From Elusimicrobiota bacterium (lineage in GTDB: Bacteria; Elusimicrobiota; Elusimicrobia; UBA1565; UBA9628): 38,859 bases of DNA. Shown here piece after piece: positions 24,402-32,274 of this stretch. The position numbers were made by a program, and so were the translations under genes. Numbering within the stretch: position 1 is the stretch's first letter; every line of letters begins with the position of its first letter. The stretch spans positions 1-38,859 of the forward strand of contig JACRDN010000015.1 of assembly GCA_016218575.1 (NCBI GenBank), written 5' to 3'. The notes under the pieces are model-generated. The model was not told the origin of the DNA and did not search any database. It saw nothing but the letters and a program-made list of their open reading frames with translations.

Positions 24402-24483
24402 GCGCGGGTGGCGGAACTGGCAGACGCGTACGTTTGAGGGGCGTATGCCGCAAGGCGTGAGGGTTCGAGTCCCTCCCCGCGCA
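24402..24483 (+). tRNA. tRNA-Leu (anticodon GAG)
   Basis: Class II tRNA of 82 nt with acceptor GCGCGGG/CCCGCGC, anticodon stem TACGT/GCGTA around TTGAGGG (anticodon GAG), a long variable arm (about TGCCGCAAGGCGT), T stem GAGGG/CCCTC and discriminator A. CCA is not encoded. Confidence 0.95.
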
Positions 24484-24493
24484 ATTTCTTAAT

Positions 24494-25564
24494 CTACCTT
24501 GACAAACGCCGGTAGTTCTTGGTGTACTCTTCGAGTTTTTTTTGCGCCGCGGAGAGCCTTTCCTGCGCCTCGAAAGCCTGTTTTTTCGCGCGGATGACTT
24601 CGTCGGCGGCCTTTGAAGCTTCCACGCCGGCTTTCTCATCGGAAGTCCTGTAGTAGTATCGGTCGCCCCGCTCGTGGTTGAGTATGATCTCTCCGTCGGT
24701 CACGGCCCAGAGGCGCTCCTTGTCTTGGCGCGCGGCGCTCAATAGAGACTCGAACGTCTCCGCGCGAGCCTGGTTTTTATCGAGCACCTCGAGGTTGATC
24801 GAGTTTTGAATCGACTGCTGCAGGATGGCCCGCGCCGCGGCGGCGCTGTGGCGCAGCTGCCAGAGCGCATTCTCGGAGACGGCTTCTTCAAGAATAAGGG
24901 AGCGCGCGTTGGCCTCAAGGCGGCTCAATAAGGTCCTGCGCTTGCCCTCCGCGATTTCGATGCCTCGATTCGGATGGGCCGCGTTCGTGCCCGTCATGCC
25001 CAAGGGGATTTTCCTTGCGGCATCGATAAATTGCAGGAGCCGCTCCGCGGCCGAGCGCACATGGTCGAATCGGAGCACAAGGTCACCCGTGCGTTTCTCG
25101 TTGAGCAGCGTCTCGACATGGGCCTTCTGTCTTTGATAATCGCGCACGCGGGAGAGTGCCGTCTGTTCGTCGTTTGCGGCAGCGCCCTTGGCGCGCTGCA
25201 GAGAGGTCTGTTCCCTGCGATTGACGTCGTCGGCCTCATCACAGAGAGCGGTGATCTCTATCTCCAGAGCGGCGACCTCGCGCGCGACCCGTGCTGCCTC
25301 CTGGTCTAGAACGTACTGGTTGAAGGCCGGCTTCTCGCGGTTAAAATACTCCCACTCTTTGCCAATCCAGGCGCGTTGGCCCGGCGTGTTGGGCCACGGG
25401 TCGTTGAGATCTTGCCAGACCTTCTCCGCGCGCGCGGCCATCCGATCGGCTTTAAATCTATGGATGGCGGTCTTGGCGATGTCGGGGCATTTGTTGGTGT
25501 TGGCGTGCGCCGCGGATTGAAGCGCGATGATGGTGATACCCCACAGAACCGGATGTTTGAACAT
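24494..25564 (-). CDS. Exported coiled-coil protein of unknown function
   Basis: A 356-residue protein with a signal peptide ending QSAAHA. The ATG has AGGAGG about 6 nt upstream. The mature part is almost entirely charged and helical, with Glu/Ala/Arg/Lys-rich heptad-like stretches near 90-180 and 300-355, so an extended periplasmic coiled coil is likely. A short strand-like section LWAVTDGEIILNHERGDRYY interrupts it near residue 285. I recognise no family. Base composition is visibly less GC-rich than in the neighbouring core genes. It is divergent from mltA. Confidence 0.6.
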   Translation of the reverse strand: MFKHPVLWGITIIALQSAAHANTNKCPDIAKTAIHRFKADRMAARAEKVWQDLNDPWPNTPGQRAWIGKEWEYFNREKPAFNQYVLDQEAARVAREVAALEIEITALCDEADDVNRREQTSLQRAKGAAANDEQTALSRVRDYQRQKAHVETLLNEKRTGDLVLRFDHVRSAAERLLQFIDAARKIPLGMTGTNAAHPNRGIEIAEGKRRTLLSRLEANARSLILEEAVSENALWQLRHSAAAARAILQQSIQNSINLEVLDKNQARAETFESLLSAARQDKERLWAVTDGEIILNHERGDRYYYRTSDEKAGVEASKAADEVIRAKKQAFEAQERLSAAQKKLEEYTKNYRRLSR

Positions 25565-25667
25565 GGAGCCTCCTTGGCGACAGGGAGTTTGTCTCTCGAA
25601 ACCGTGCTTGTCAAGGGCCCTTGAAGATGTTTACACTTTTGAGCATGACGCCCGAACGCTTCATTTT

Positions 25668-26879
25668 GTGAGGGCCTTGCTCGCGGCCGTTCTGGGTCTG
25701 GCCCCCTTTGTCGCCTTGGCCCAGGATTTTGAGGATCCCCTGGCGCCGCGAACCTTCGAGGCCGAACCCCTGGCGGTCCCCAGCATTCCCAATAACGCCC
25801 TGCGCCGGGTGGCGGCGGACCGTTTCCCGGAATTTGCCGATGACATGCCTCTTGAGTCCCTGCGCCGGGCCGCGTCCTGGAACGGGGCGTATCTGGCGCA
25901 TTTTTCGGACTCTCAGCCTCTCTATTTCGGAGACAGAGTCGCGAGCGTGGGAGAACTCAAGAGGACTATGGCCGCCCTTCTGGAGCTCCTGAGGGCCGGC
26001 CGCTCCGAGCTCAACGCGCGCCTGCGCTCGGACTTTGAGCTTTACGAGTCGGCCGGCTCCGTTGGGGACGGGGGAGTGGTCTTCACCGGCTACTTCGAGC
26101 CCGAGATCCCGGCCGTGCCGGCTCCCGACCCCGCCCATCCCGTCCCGGTTTACGCCCGGCCCGCGGACCTGGTCGCGGTCGCTCCGAGCGAGGGCTTCCC
26201 CTACGACTACGCCCGCAGAACCCGGTCCGGGGGCCTCGAGGTGTTTTCGAGCCGCGCCCGGATAGACCGTGGGGCCCTGAAGGGACAAGGCCTCGAGCTT
26301 TTCTGGGCCGAGGACCCGACGGACCTGTTCTTCCTGCAGCTTCAAGGCTCGGGATTCCTGCGCCTGCCCTCGGGCGAGCGCGTCCGGGTGGGCTTCGACG
26401 GCGCCAACGGCCATCCCTACCGCAGCATCGCGCGCTACCTCATCGACCGAGGCGAGATAATCGGGGGGGCCGATAGTCTCTCCATCATGCGCTATGTTCG
26501 CGCCCAAAGTCCGGCGCGCAAGCTTGAGATTCTCGAGGTGGATCCCCGCTATTCCTTCTTCCAGAAGCGCGAGGGAGACGGGCCCTTGGGTTCGATCGGT
26601 GTCCCCCTGACCCCCGGCAGGTCCTTGGCGGTGAGCCGCCAGCTTCCCAGGGGCTGTCTCGCCTTTTTCTTGACGCGCCGGCCCGTGGCGGACCGCTTCG
26701 GAAGGATCATCGGGTTTGCGCCCGTCCGGCGTTTCGCTTTGAGCCAGGACGCGGGGGCCGCCATAGACAATCCGGGGAGGGCCGACGTTTTCTGGGGGGC
26801 CGGCGACCAGGCCGCGGCAGAGGCCAGCCATATGAAGGAAGGCGGCAGGCTTTACTTCCTCTTGCTCAAGTCCCGCTGA
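25668..26879 (+). CDS. mltA: MltA-type membrane-bound lytic murein transglycosylase
   Basis: A 403-residue peptidoglycan lyase. I chose the GTG at 25668 because it places a clean signal peptide (RALLAAVLGLAPFVALAQ) at the N-terminus; the open frame extends upstream without a signal. MltA motifs run in order: FTGYFEPEI, FFLQLQGSGFL, VGFDGANGHPYRSIARYL, RYSFFQ, GSIGVPLTPGRSLAV, and the 3D-domain end ALSQDAGAAIDNPGRADVFW with the catalytic Asp, then WGAGDQA and KEGGRLYFLL. It would cleave glycan strands in the periplasm. There is no lipobox Cys, so outer-membrane anchoring as in E. coli MltA is not evident. Its 3' end overlaps the convergent amidohydrolase gene by 28 bp. Confidence 0.9.
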   Translation: MRALLAAVLGLAPFVALAQDFEDPLAPRTFEAEPLAVPSIPNNALRRVAADRFPEFADDMPLESLRRAASWNGAYLAHFSDSQPLYFGDRVASVGELKRTMAALLELLRAGRSELNARLRSDFELYESAGSVGDGGVVFTGYFEPEIPAVPAPDPAHPVPVYARPADLVAVAPSEGFPYDYARRTRSGGLEVFSSRARIDRGALKGQGLELFWAEDPTDLFFLQLQGSGFLRLPSGERVRVGFDGANGHPYRSIARYLIDRGEIIGGADSLSIMRYVRAQSPARKLEILEVDPRYSFFQKREGDGPLGSIGVPLTPGRSLAVSRQLPRGCLAFFLTRRPVADRFGRIIGFAPVRRFALSQDAGAAIDNPGRADVFWGAGDQAAAEASHMKEGGRLYFLLLKSR

Positions 26880-28549
26880 TACACGATTTTCCCGTCGAAC
26901 AAGGTGAGGTCCACCGGGACATCGTGGATCTCGGTCTCGGGGAGCTCGAACAGATTCTCGCTCAAGATCGTCAGATCGGCGAGTTTTCCCGCTTCTATCG
27001 AGCCGCGGTCTTTCTCCTCGAAGGAAAGATAGGCTCCCGAGATGGTGTAGGCGGCCAAAGCTTCCTCAATGGAAAGCCTCTCCTCCGGGAGCCAGGCGGT
27101 GTCGAGGGCTCCCGTCGGTTTCCGCCCTCCCAAGTGCCGCCGACTTACCGCCGTTTCCAGGCCCTCCATGGGGACGAAGGTGGTCACCGGCCAATCCGTG
27201 CCCCAGGCCAGGCGCCCTCCCGCGTCCAAGATGGACTTGTGGGGGTAAAGCCAGCGCGAGCGCTCGGGGCCCAAGCGGGGCTCCGTGAAGACGAGGTTGA
27301 GCTCGTCTCCCCGCGCCCAGACCGGGGTCATATTGGCGGCGACTCCCAATCGGCGCAGGCGGGGGATGTCCGCCGGAGCGATCAGCTCCACGTGGGCCAG
27401 GTGATGGCGCGAGTCGCGCGGGCCGTTTGCCTTGCGCGCGGCCTCAAAGGCGTCCAAGGCCTCGCGCACGGCGCGGTCTCCGATCGCGTGGACATGGACC
27501 TGGAAGCCTTCCTTGTCGAGGCGGGCCGCGAATTTCTTGAGCCGTTCGGGCTTCATGTAGAGGGGGCCGCGGTCGCCGGGCTTGTCGAGGTAGGGCGCAA
27601 GAAGCGCTCCCGTGTGCTGCTCGATGATGCCGTCGAGCACGAGCTTGACCGCGGTTGCCCGCGGGTTTCCCGAGCCCAGGGCCTCCCGGCGCTTCTTGAA
27701 GGAGTCGAGGGCCTTCTCCTCGGTGTCGGCCTCGGGGTCGAACTCCTGGCAGAGGGTGACGCGGAGTGTTAGCTCGTTGTTCCTGCCGAGCTCTCCCCAG
27801 ACCGATTCGTGCTCCAGGCCCGTGGCCGCGTCTATGATGGCGGTGACCCCGACGGCGTTGAGCTCTTTCATGATGAGGCGGTAGGCCTTGACCCGGTCCT
27901 CCCGGGTCGAGGGGGGCAGGAGTTTTCCCACGAGCCCCATGGCTGAGTCGTGGAGGACCCCGGTGGGCTCGAGGCTTCCCGGCTCGCGCTCGATGTGTCC
28001 GTTGGGAGGGTCGGGGGTCTCGGCCGTGATTGCGGCGAGCTTAAGGGCCCGGCTGTTCACCCAGGCCGTGTGCCCGTCCGAGGCGCTGAGATACGCGGGC
28101 TTGTCCTGGACCAAGGCGTCGAGCATGCCGCGGTGGGGCCTGCCCTCGGGCTTGAAGGCCGCCACCTCCCAGCCCCGGCCCTCGATCCAGGGAAGGCCCG
28201 GATTCTCTCGGACGTACTTCCGGATGCGCTTCTCGATCTCGCCGCGGTCCATGACTCCGTGGAGGCGGATCTTGGAGAGGCTGAGCGCTCCGCCGGGATG
28301 GATGTGGGAGTCCTGGAAACCGGGCAGAAGCAGTCGTCCCGCGAGCTCTATGATCTTGGTCTGTTTGCCGATCCAGGGCTTGACCCCTTCCTCGTCTCCC
28401 ACGTAGGCGATCCGGTTGCCGAGCACGGCCACGGCCGAGGCCCAGGAGCGCGCCGCGTCCACCGTGTAGACCGGCCCCCCGCGGAGCACGATGTCGGCGG
28501 ATTGCGCCCAAGCCTGGGCGCACCATAACATCAAGAGAAAACGCAGCAT
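26852..28549 (-). CDS. Exported amidohydrolase (YtcJ/Imd-type metal-dependent hydrolase)
   Basis: A 565-residue amidohydrolase-superfamily enzyme. The strand-1 metal motif is DSHIHPGG; further motifs are VKLVLDG, HVHAIGD, HHLAHVEL and GTDWPV near the C-terminus, as in the YtcJ-like subgroup. The N-terminus MLRFLLMLWCAQAWAQ is a short signal peptide, so the enzyme should act in the periplasm. Subgroup members hydrolyse amide or ester bonds of diverse small molecules; the substrate is not predictable here. The start codon is 4 nt from a 57-bp palindrome shared with the divergent transporter gene. No ribosome-binding site is evident. Confidence 0.87.
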   Translation of the reverse strand: MLRFLLMLWCAQAWAQSADIVLRGGPVYTVDAARSWASAVAVLGNRIAYVGDEEGVKPWIGKQTKIIELAGRLLLPGFQDSHIHPGGALSLSKIRLHGVMDRGEIEKRIRKYVRENPGLPWIEGRGWEVAAFKPEGRPHRGMLDALVQDKPAYLSASDGHTAWVNSRALKLAAITAETPDPPNGHIEREPGSLEPTGVLHDSAMGLVGKLLPPSTREDRVKAYRLIMKELNAVGVTAIIDAATGLEHESVWGELGRNNELTLRVTLCQEFDPEADTEEKALDSFKKRREALGSGNPRATAVKLVLDGIIEQHTGALLAPYLDKPGDRGPLYMKPERLKKFAARLDKEGFQVHVHAIGDRAVREALDAFEAARKANGPRDSRHHLAHVELIAPADIPRLRRLGVAANMTPVWARGDELNLVFTEPRLGPERSRWLYPHKSILDAGGRLAWGTDWPVTTFVPMEGLETAVSRRHLGGRKPTGALDTAWLPEERLSIEEALAAYTISGAYLSFEEKDRGSIEAGKLADLTILSENLFELPETEIHDVPVDLTLFDGKIVYQRDLSKRK

Positions 28550-28553
28550 GGTT

Positions 28554-28610
28554 TAATTCGGTGACAGTTACTTAATTCTAATATAGAATTAAGTAACTGT
28601 CACCGAATTA
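28554..28610. promoter_or_regulatory. Perfect 27-bp-arm palindrome with mirrored promoters
   Basis: Two 27-bp perfect arms (28554-28580 and 28584-28610) flank ATA. Each strand has GTGACA, a 17-nt spacer and TAGAAT: on the plus strand at 28561-28566 and 28584-28589, and mirrored on the minus strand. It fills nearly all of the space between two divergent genes, ending 3-4 nt from each start codon. It may be a bidirectional promoter, a REP/MITE-type mobile repeat, or both. Confidence 0.6.
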
Positions 28611-28613
28611 TTC

Positions 28614-29678
28614 ATGCCCACGTTGCGCGAATTGTTTTTCACTTTCCTTAAAGTAGGCTGTACGTCTTTCGGCGGGCCTCTTGTGGCCATGGGGCTCATC
28701 CACCGCGAGGTGGTGGAGAAGCGGCGCTGGGTGAGCGCGCATTGGTTTGCCTCGACCATAGGCCTGCTCGAAGCCGTGCCGGGGCCGAGCGCCACGGAGA
28801 TGTCGATCGCGATCGGCATCCACAAGGGCGGACGCAAGTGGGGTCTTATTTGCGGCCTGGCCTACGTTCTTCCCGGCTTTTTCGTCATGACCGGGCTTTC
28901 CTGGTTCTACTTCAAGTACGGGGCGGTTCCCGCCCTGTCGGGCATGGTGACGGCGCTCAAGCCCTGCGCCATGGCCGTCCTCACCGTGGTTTGCCTGCGC
29001 CTGGCCCGCAAGATAGTGATGGACCGGGCCGACGCGCTTCTTTTCGCGGCGTCGCTTCTGGCTTGCCTCATGCACGCCTCCGTGGCCTGGGTGGTGTTCT
29101 TGGGCGGCCTGGCGCGCTACGCCTGGGAGCGGCCTTCCAGGGCCTTGGCCTCGCTTGAGCCGAATATCCTTGCCGCGATTTTCCTTGGCACCTTCAAGGC
29201 CGGGGCGCTGGTCACGGGCGGGGGCTATGTCATCGCCTCCTTCCTTAACCAGGACTTCGTCCTGCGCAAGGGCTGGCTCACTCCCGAGCAGTTCCTGGCC
29301 GGGCTGGCGCTAGCGCAGTTCAAGCCCGGTCCCGTGACCATGCTCTCGGCCTTCGTGGGCTACAAGGCCGCGGGCTTTTTGGGCGCCGTGCTCGGCCTTT
29401 TCGGGGTCATGCTTCCCTGCTTCGGGACCTTGCTCGCTTTGGGCCCGGCCGTGGAGAGGCTGCGCAGCGGTCCCCGAGTCATGGTGTTTCTGAAAGGGAT
29501 GTCCGCGGCTTCCGTCGGTTCCGTCGTCGCTGTCGCGGCCCAGCTCACCATTCCCGCTTTACAGGGCGCCTACGGCTTTGTTTTCTACCCAGCCTCTCTA
29601 GCCGCCCTGTATTGGCTGGAACCGGCCTGGGTCCTGGCCGGCAGCGCCTGCCTTGGCGCCCTTTTGCTTAAGATTTAA
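28614..29678 (+). CDS. Chromate transporter (CHR) family protein, two-domain type
   Basis: A 354-residue inner-membrane protein of about ten hydrophobic segments. The N-terminal half has the CHR motif FLKVGCTSFGGPLVAMGLIH, then EAVPGPSATEMSIAIG and GGRKWGLICGLAYVLPGF. The second half repeats it in degenerate form: FKAGALVTGGGYVIASF, LALAQFKPGPVTMLSAFVGY. Long-chain CHR proteins export chromate or sulfate-like anions; a role in chromate resistance is not shown by context. It shares the palindromic spacer with the divergent amidohydrolase. No ribosome-binding site precedes the ATG. Confidence 0.88.
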   Translation: MPTLRELFFTFLKVGCTSFGGPLVAMGLIHREVVEKRRWVSAHWFASTIGLLEAVPGPSATEMSIAIGIHKGGRKWGLICGLAYVLPGFFVMTGLSWFYFKYGAVPALSGMVTALKPCAMAVLTVVCLRLARKIVMDRADALLFAASLLACLMHASVAWVVFLGGLARYAWERPSRALASLEPNILAAIFLGTFKAGALVTGGGYVIASFLNQDFVLRKGWLTPEQFLAGLALAQFKPGPVTMLSAFVGYKAAGFLGAVLGLFGVMLPCFGTLLALGPAVERLRSGPRVMVFLKGMSAASVGSVVAVAAQLTIPALQGAYGFVFYPASLAALYWLEPAWVLAGSACLGALLLKI

Positions 29679-29719
29679 AAAGTATTGCGGAAATTAGGGA
29701 AATCTATCATAGTATTGCC

Positions 29720-30157
29720 ATGTCGGATCCGCTCCGGAGCCGCCGCGGCTTTACCATGGTCGAGATCATGATCGTGGTGGCCATTATCGGGCTTCTCGCG
29801 GTGGTCGTGGTTCCAAAAATCAACTCGGCGATCCGTTCGGCCAACGAGGGAGCCACCAAGGGCAAGCTCGGGGCCATCCGCTCGGCCTTGGTGGTCTATT
29901 ATGGCGACAACGAGGGCCAGTATCCGGCGGATCTGACGCCCTTCCAGCAGGCGGGCAACTCCTACATGGAAGCGTCCTTCCTTCCCATTTATACCGTGGA
30001 CCACGGCAGCACCAGCAACATTGATTACGTGGACACTTTCGACGCGACGGGGGACTCCGGGGCTCTGGTCTATGAGAACGCGGGCGCCGACAAGGGCCGG
30101 ACCTGGATCGGCTGCAGCCATAACGACGCCAAAGGCAAGGTCTGGAATCAGAATTAG
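29720..30157 (+). CDS. Type IV pilin-like / pseudopilin protein (PilE/GspG type)
   Basis: A 145-residue prepilin. A short basic leader ends at the prepilin-peptidase site G10/F11 (RRGFTMVEIMIVVAIIG), with the conserved Glu at position 5 of the mature chain, followed by the hydrophobic assembly helix. The globular part has the GspG-like pattern of a helix ending AIRSALVVYYGDNEGQYPAD. Only one cysteine is present, so no pilin disulfide loop. It stands alone with no pilus assembly genes nearby. The ATG has no ribosome-binding site; TATCAT at 29705-29710 is a possible -10 box. A GC hairpin follows the stop. Confidence 0.9.
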   Translation: MSDPLRSRRGFTMVEIMIVVAIIGLLAVVVVPKINSAIRSANEGATKGKLGAIRSALVVYYGDNEGQYPADLTPFQQAGNSYMEASFLPIYTVDHGSTSNIDYVDTFDATGDSGALVYENAGADKGRTWIGCSHNDAKGKVWNQN

Positions 30158-30160
30158 CAA

Positions 30161-30182
30161 ACCCCCGCAGCGTCGCGGGGGT
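30161..30182 (+). terminator. Hairpin after the pilin gene
   Basis: ACCCCCGC and GCGGGGGT pair perfectly around AGCGTC, starting 3 nt after the pilin stop. No T-run follows, so it may stabilise the 3' end rather than terminate transcription. Confidence 0.4.
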
Positions 30183-30216
30183 CGGGGGCGAGGGGTCGTC
30201 ATACTTGGAGGCAGCT

Positions 30217-30735
30217 ATGAATTCTCAAAAAAAAGTGCAAATGGCCGTCCTGGTGGGCCGTTATTCCACGCCCTTGGCCATCATTTTGGTGGGGCTAGGG
30301 CTTTTTCTGTCCCAGCCCGTGGGGCTGGTGCGAGTCATATGCGTCTGCCTCCTCGTTTTCGGCCTCGTCTTCAATCTGTTCTTGATGCGCGTGATCCAGG
30401 GCTTGAGCCAGGGAGCGCAGGGTTTGATCGAGTTCCGTTTATGGGTGAATTTGGCTGTGAACAGCGTCATGGTCTATTTCCTCGGCATCTATTGGTCCTC
30501 GATATGGCTTCTCTTGGCCTTGACTCCCTTCGCCATAGGAATCTATGATACCCGGGAGAGAACCCTCAAGGTCTCGATCGGGGTGGCGCTGCTTCTCTTG
30601 GCCATTCACGCCCTACGGCCCACGAGCTCGCAGGCTCCTCTCGAGTGGGGGATTCAACTCGCCCAGGGCGCGTTCGTGATCTTGACGAGCCTCATGATCA
30701 ATGAGCTTTCCCAACTGGCGCACTCGCGCGCGTAG
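30217..30735 (+). CDS. Polytopic membrane protein of unknown function
   Basis: A 172-residue integral membrane protein with about five or six hydrophobic segments and few charged residues. The ATG at 30217 is set by GGAGG about 6 nt upstream; upstream in-frame ATGs at 30202-30205 lie before that site. I recognise no family. The topology resembles the N-terminal membrane part of sensor kinases or cyclases, but no catalytic domain follows. Its 3' end is just upstream of the PEBP gene and the two are probably cotranscribed. Confidence 0.6.
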   Translation: MNSQKKVQMAVLVGRYSTPLAIILVGLGLFLSQPVGLVRVICVCLLVFGLVFNLFLMRVIQGLSQGAQGLIEFRLWVNLAVNSVMVYFLGIYWSSIWLLLALTPFAIGIYDTRERTLKVSIGVALLLLAIHALRPTSSQAPLEWGIQLAQGAFVILTSLMINELSQLAHSRA

Positions 30736-30802
30736 GGTCTTGATCGCGGCGGCGGCTGTCTTTGCGCTCGCTGCCGCGAGCCATCCATCCCGGAGGAATT
30801 CC

Positions 30803-31282
30803 ATGACCATGCAAATGAAAAGCCCTGCTTTTGCCCAGAACTCCAAGATCCCGAGAAAGCTTACCTGCGACGGGGAGGACCTTTCTCCCCAACTTTCCTG
30901 GACGGGAGTCCCTCAGGCCGCCAAGAGCCTGGCCATTATCATGGACGACCCGGACGCTCCCGCGGGGCTGTGGGTCCATTGGGTGCTCTACGATCTTCCC
31001 GCCTCTCTCCCGGGCCTGCCGGAGGGGCTCGCCAAGACCGAGGCCCTCGAGAACGGCGCCAAGCAGGGATTGTGCTGGGGCGTGAGGGACGAGGATTTCG
31101 ATCGGGTCGGCTATCACGGGCCCTGCCCGCCGCCCGGGGCCCCGCACCGCTATTTCTTCAGGCTTTACGCCTTGGACAAGGCGCTCGGACTATCCTCAAA
31201 GGCCACCAAGGCCCAGGTGGAGAGGGCGATGAAGGGGCATGTCCTGGCCGAGGCCGAGCTCGTCGGGATATACCAGCGTTAA
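30803..31282 (+). CDS. PEBP/YbhB-YbcL family protein (Raf-kinase-inhibitor-like)
   Basis: A 159-residue protein of the phosphatidylethanolamine-binding fold. Motifs include PRKLTCDGEDLSPQLSW, SLAIIMDDPDAP, WVHWVLYDLP and GYHGPCPPPGAPHRYFF, which line the anion-binding pocket. I chose the ATG at 30803 because GGAGGA lies about 6 nt upstream and the resulting length matches YbhB. The frame is open back to an ATG at 30701, and that longer form would carry a signal-like stretch (VLIAAAAVFALAAA), so a periplasmic version is possible. Function in bacteria is poorly defined. Confidence 0.9.
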   Translation: MTMQMKSPAFAQNSKIPRKLTCDGEDLSPQLSWTGVPQAAKSLAIIMDDPDAPAGLWVHWVLYDLPASLPGLPEGLAKTEALENGAKQGLCWGVRDEDFDRVGYHGPCPPPGAPHRYFFRLYALDKALGLSSKATKAQVERAMKGHVLAEAELVGIYQR

Positions 31283-31325
31283 CGTCCCCAGCCGCGCTGG
31301 GTCTTAAAGCCCTCTCCCCACGTAT

Positions 31326-31425
31326 GGCCCAAGCCGAGGCTTTTGGGCCCAGCCTGTCGTAGGCCCTTAGGAACAAAAGCCAAGCGGGCAGGGACGAGAA
31401 ACATCCCTGCCCGCTACTCGGCTTT
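31326..31425. terminator. Two strong hairpins between convergent genes, bidirectional terminator
   Basis: First hairpin: GGCCCAAGCC (31326-31335) with GGCTTTTGGGCC (31338-31349), two unpaired T. Second: AAAGCC (31376-31381) and AGCGGGCAGGGA (31383-31394) pair with TCCCTGCCCGCT (31404-31415) and GGCTTT (31420-31425); the inner 12 bp are perfect. They lie between the ends of the PEBP gene and the convergent minus-strand gene. Confidence 0.6.
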
Positions 31426-31468
31426 AAGAATGTCTGGCGACTATTCCTGGAATTAAGCTGATGCTAGC

Positions 31469-32005
31469 TTAGTCCCCGTTGATGATATCCCAGATCAGAC
31501 CCCTGCAGGTGACCGTGAAGCGCCTACCATCGTTCGGGCTCTCGAAGAGGCTCATCGGCGATCCGTTGGCATTTCGAGCGGAAGCCCAGACCTTTAGGTG
31601 GCGATTATAAGAGAAGAAGCTGTCTGAATCGCACACTGAGTTCTGGGGGAAGGTGAAGGAGGCTCTATGACCACGCAGCTGATACTCCTTGTGCTTCATG
31701 ATCCTCCTCTCCTGGCCTCTCTGATCTCCGGCATAGAGGCGCACCTCGACGAAACCGCCGACGTCTTCGATGAAGCGGTAATAATTCCTGGGCACATCGA
31801 TCACCGCGTTCACATGTCCGCTCGAGATGTTGAACTCGACATTGTAGGGCAGGACATACATCGCGGCGATTTCCTTGGCCGCGACGGAACCGGCGTTAGC
31901 CGCTTCGCTTCTCATTACCTTGACGCTGGCCGAGGGCGCGAAATCGGCGTAGGCCGACGCGCTCAAGGCAGCCACAAGGGCCAGACCCAACTGATACTTG
32001 CGCAT
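31469..32005 (-). CDS. Exported protein of unknown function
   Basis: A 178-residue protein with a signal peptide MRKYQLGLALVAALSASAYA. The ATG has GGAGGAG about 6 nt upstream. The mature part looks like a beta-rich domain: alternating hydrophobic stretches such as YNVEFNISSGHVNAVIDVP, GGFVEVRLYAGD and RHLKVWASARN. It has two cysteines (NSVCDSD and TVTCRG) that could form a disulfide. It resembles no family I can name. The upstream spacer (32006-32274) is AT-rich compared with the rest of the window and holds its promoter; CATAGAAT on the minus strand near 32045 is a -10 candidate. Confidence 0.6.
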   Translation of the reverse strand: MRKYQLGLALVAALSASAYADFAPSASVKVMRSEAANAGSVAAKEIAAMYVLPYNVEFNISSGHVNAVIDVPRNYYRFIEDVGGFVEVRLYAGDQRGQERRIMKHKEYQLRGHRASFTFPQNSVCDSDSFFSYNRHLKVWASARNANGSPMSLFESPNDGRRFTVTCRGLIWDIINGD

Positions 32006-32262
32006 TGTTTACTCCTCCATTAATGTAATTTCACGGCGCCCTATTCTATGTATCTTCCCGATTTTGGCTCTGGGCCTTAGGGGGAAAATTTTTCAGCGCA
32101 TTAGGCCTACCCGAACTTGCGCCAATAGGGTCGAAATTCAATGATTCGTGCCTGACACTAGAAAAAGCGGAAAGCTTCGGGACATTCGGCCTATGGCTGA
32201 ATAGGACTTTTGCTTAAAAAAATGGGGCTGAGAGGCCCTTCCGGCAAAGGCAAGGAGTCTAT

Positions 32263-32268
32263 TAAAAT
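32263..32268 (+). promoter_or_regulatory. -10 box of the CAP-domain gene, probably leaderless
   Basis: TAAAAT ending 6 nt before the ATG at 32275. The only AAGGAG lies about 19 nt upstream, too far for initiation at this ATG. Confidence 0.5.
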
Positions 32269-32274
32269 TGGATT

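Noticed and set aside
25645-25671. Eight-codon frame just before mltA as a leader peptide
   Set aside because: No ribosome-binding site, no attenuator structure and no biased codon content; overlap with the GTG start looks accidental.
30701-30802. Upstream extension of the PEBP gene with a signal-like segment
   Set aside because: The internal ATG at 30803 has a strong ribosome-binding site and gives the family's usual length; kept only as an alternative.
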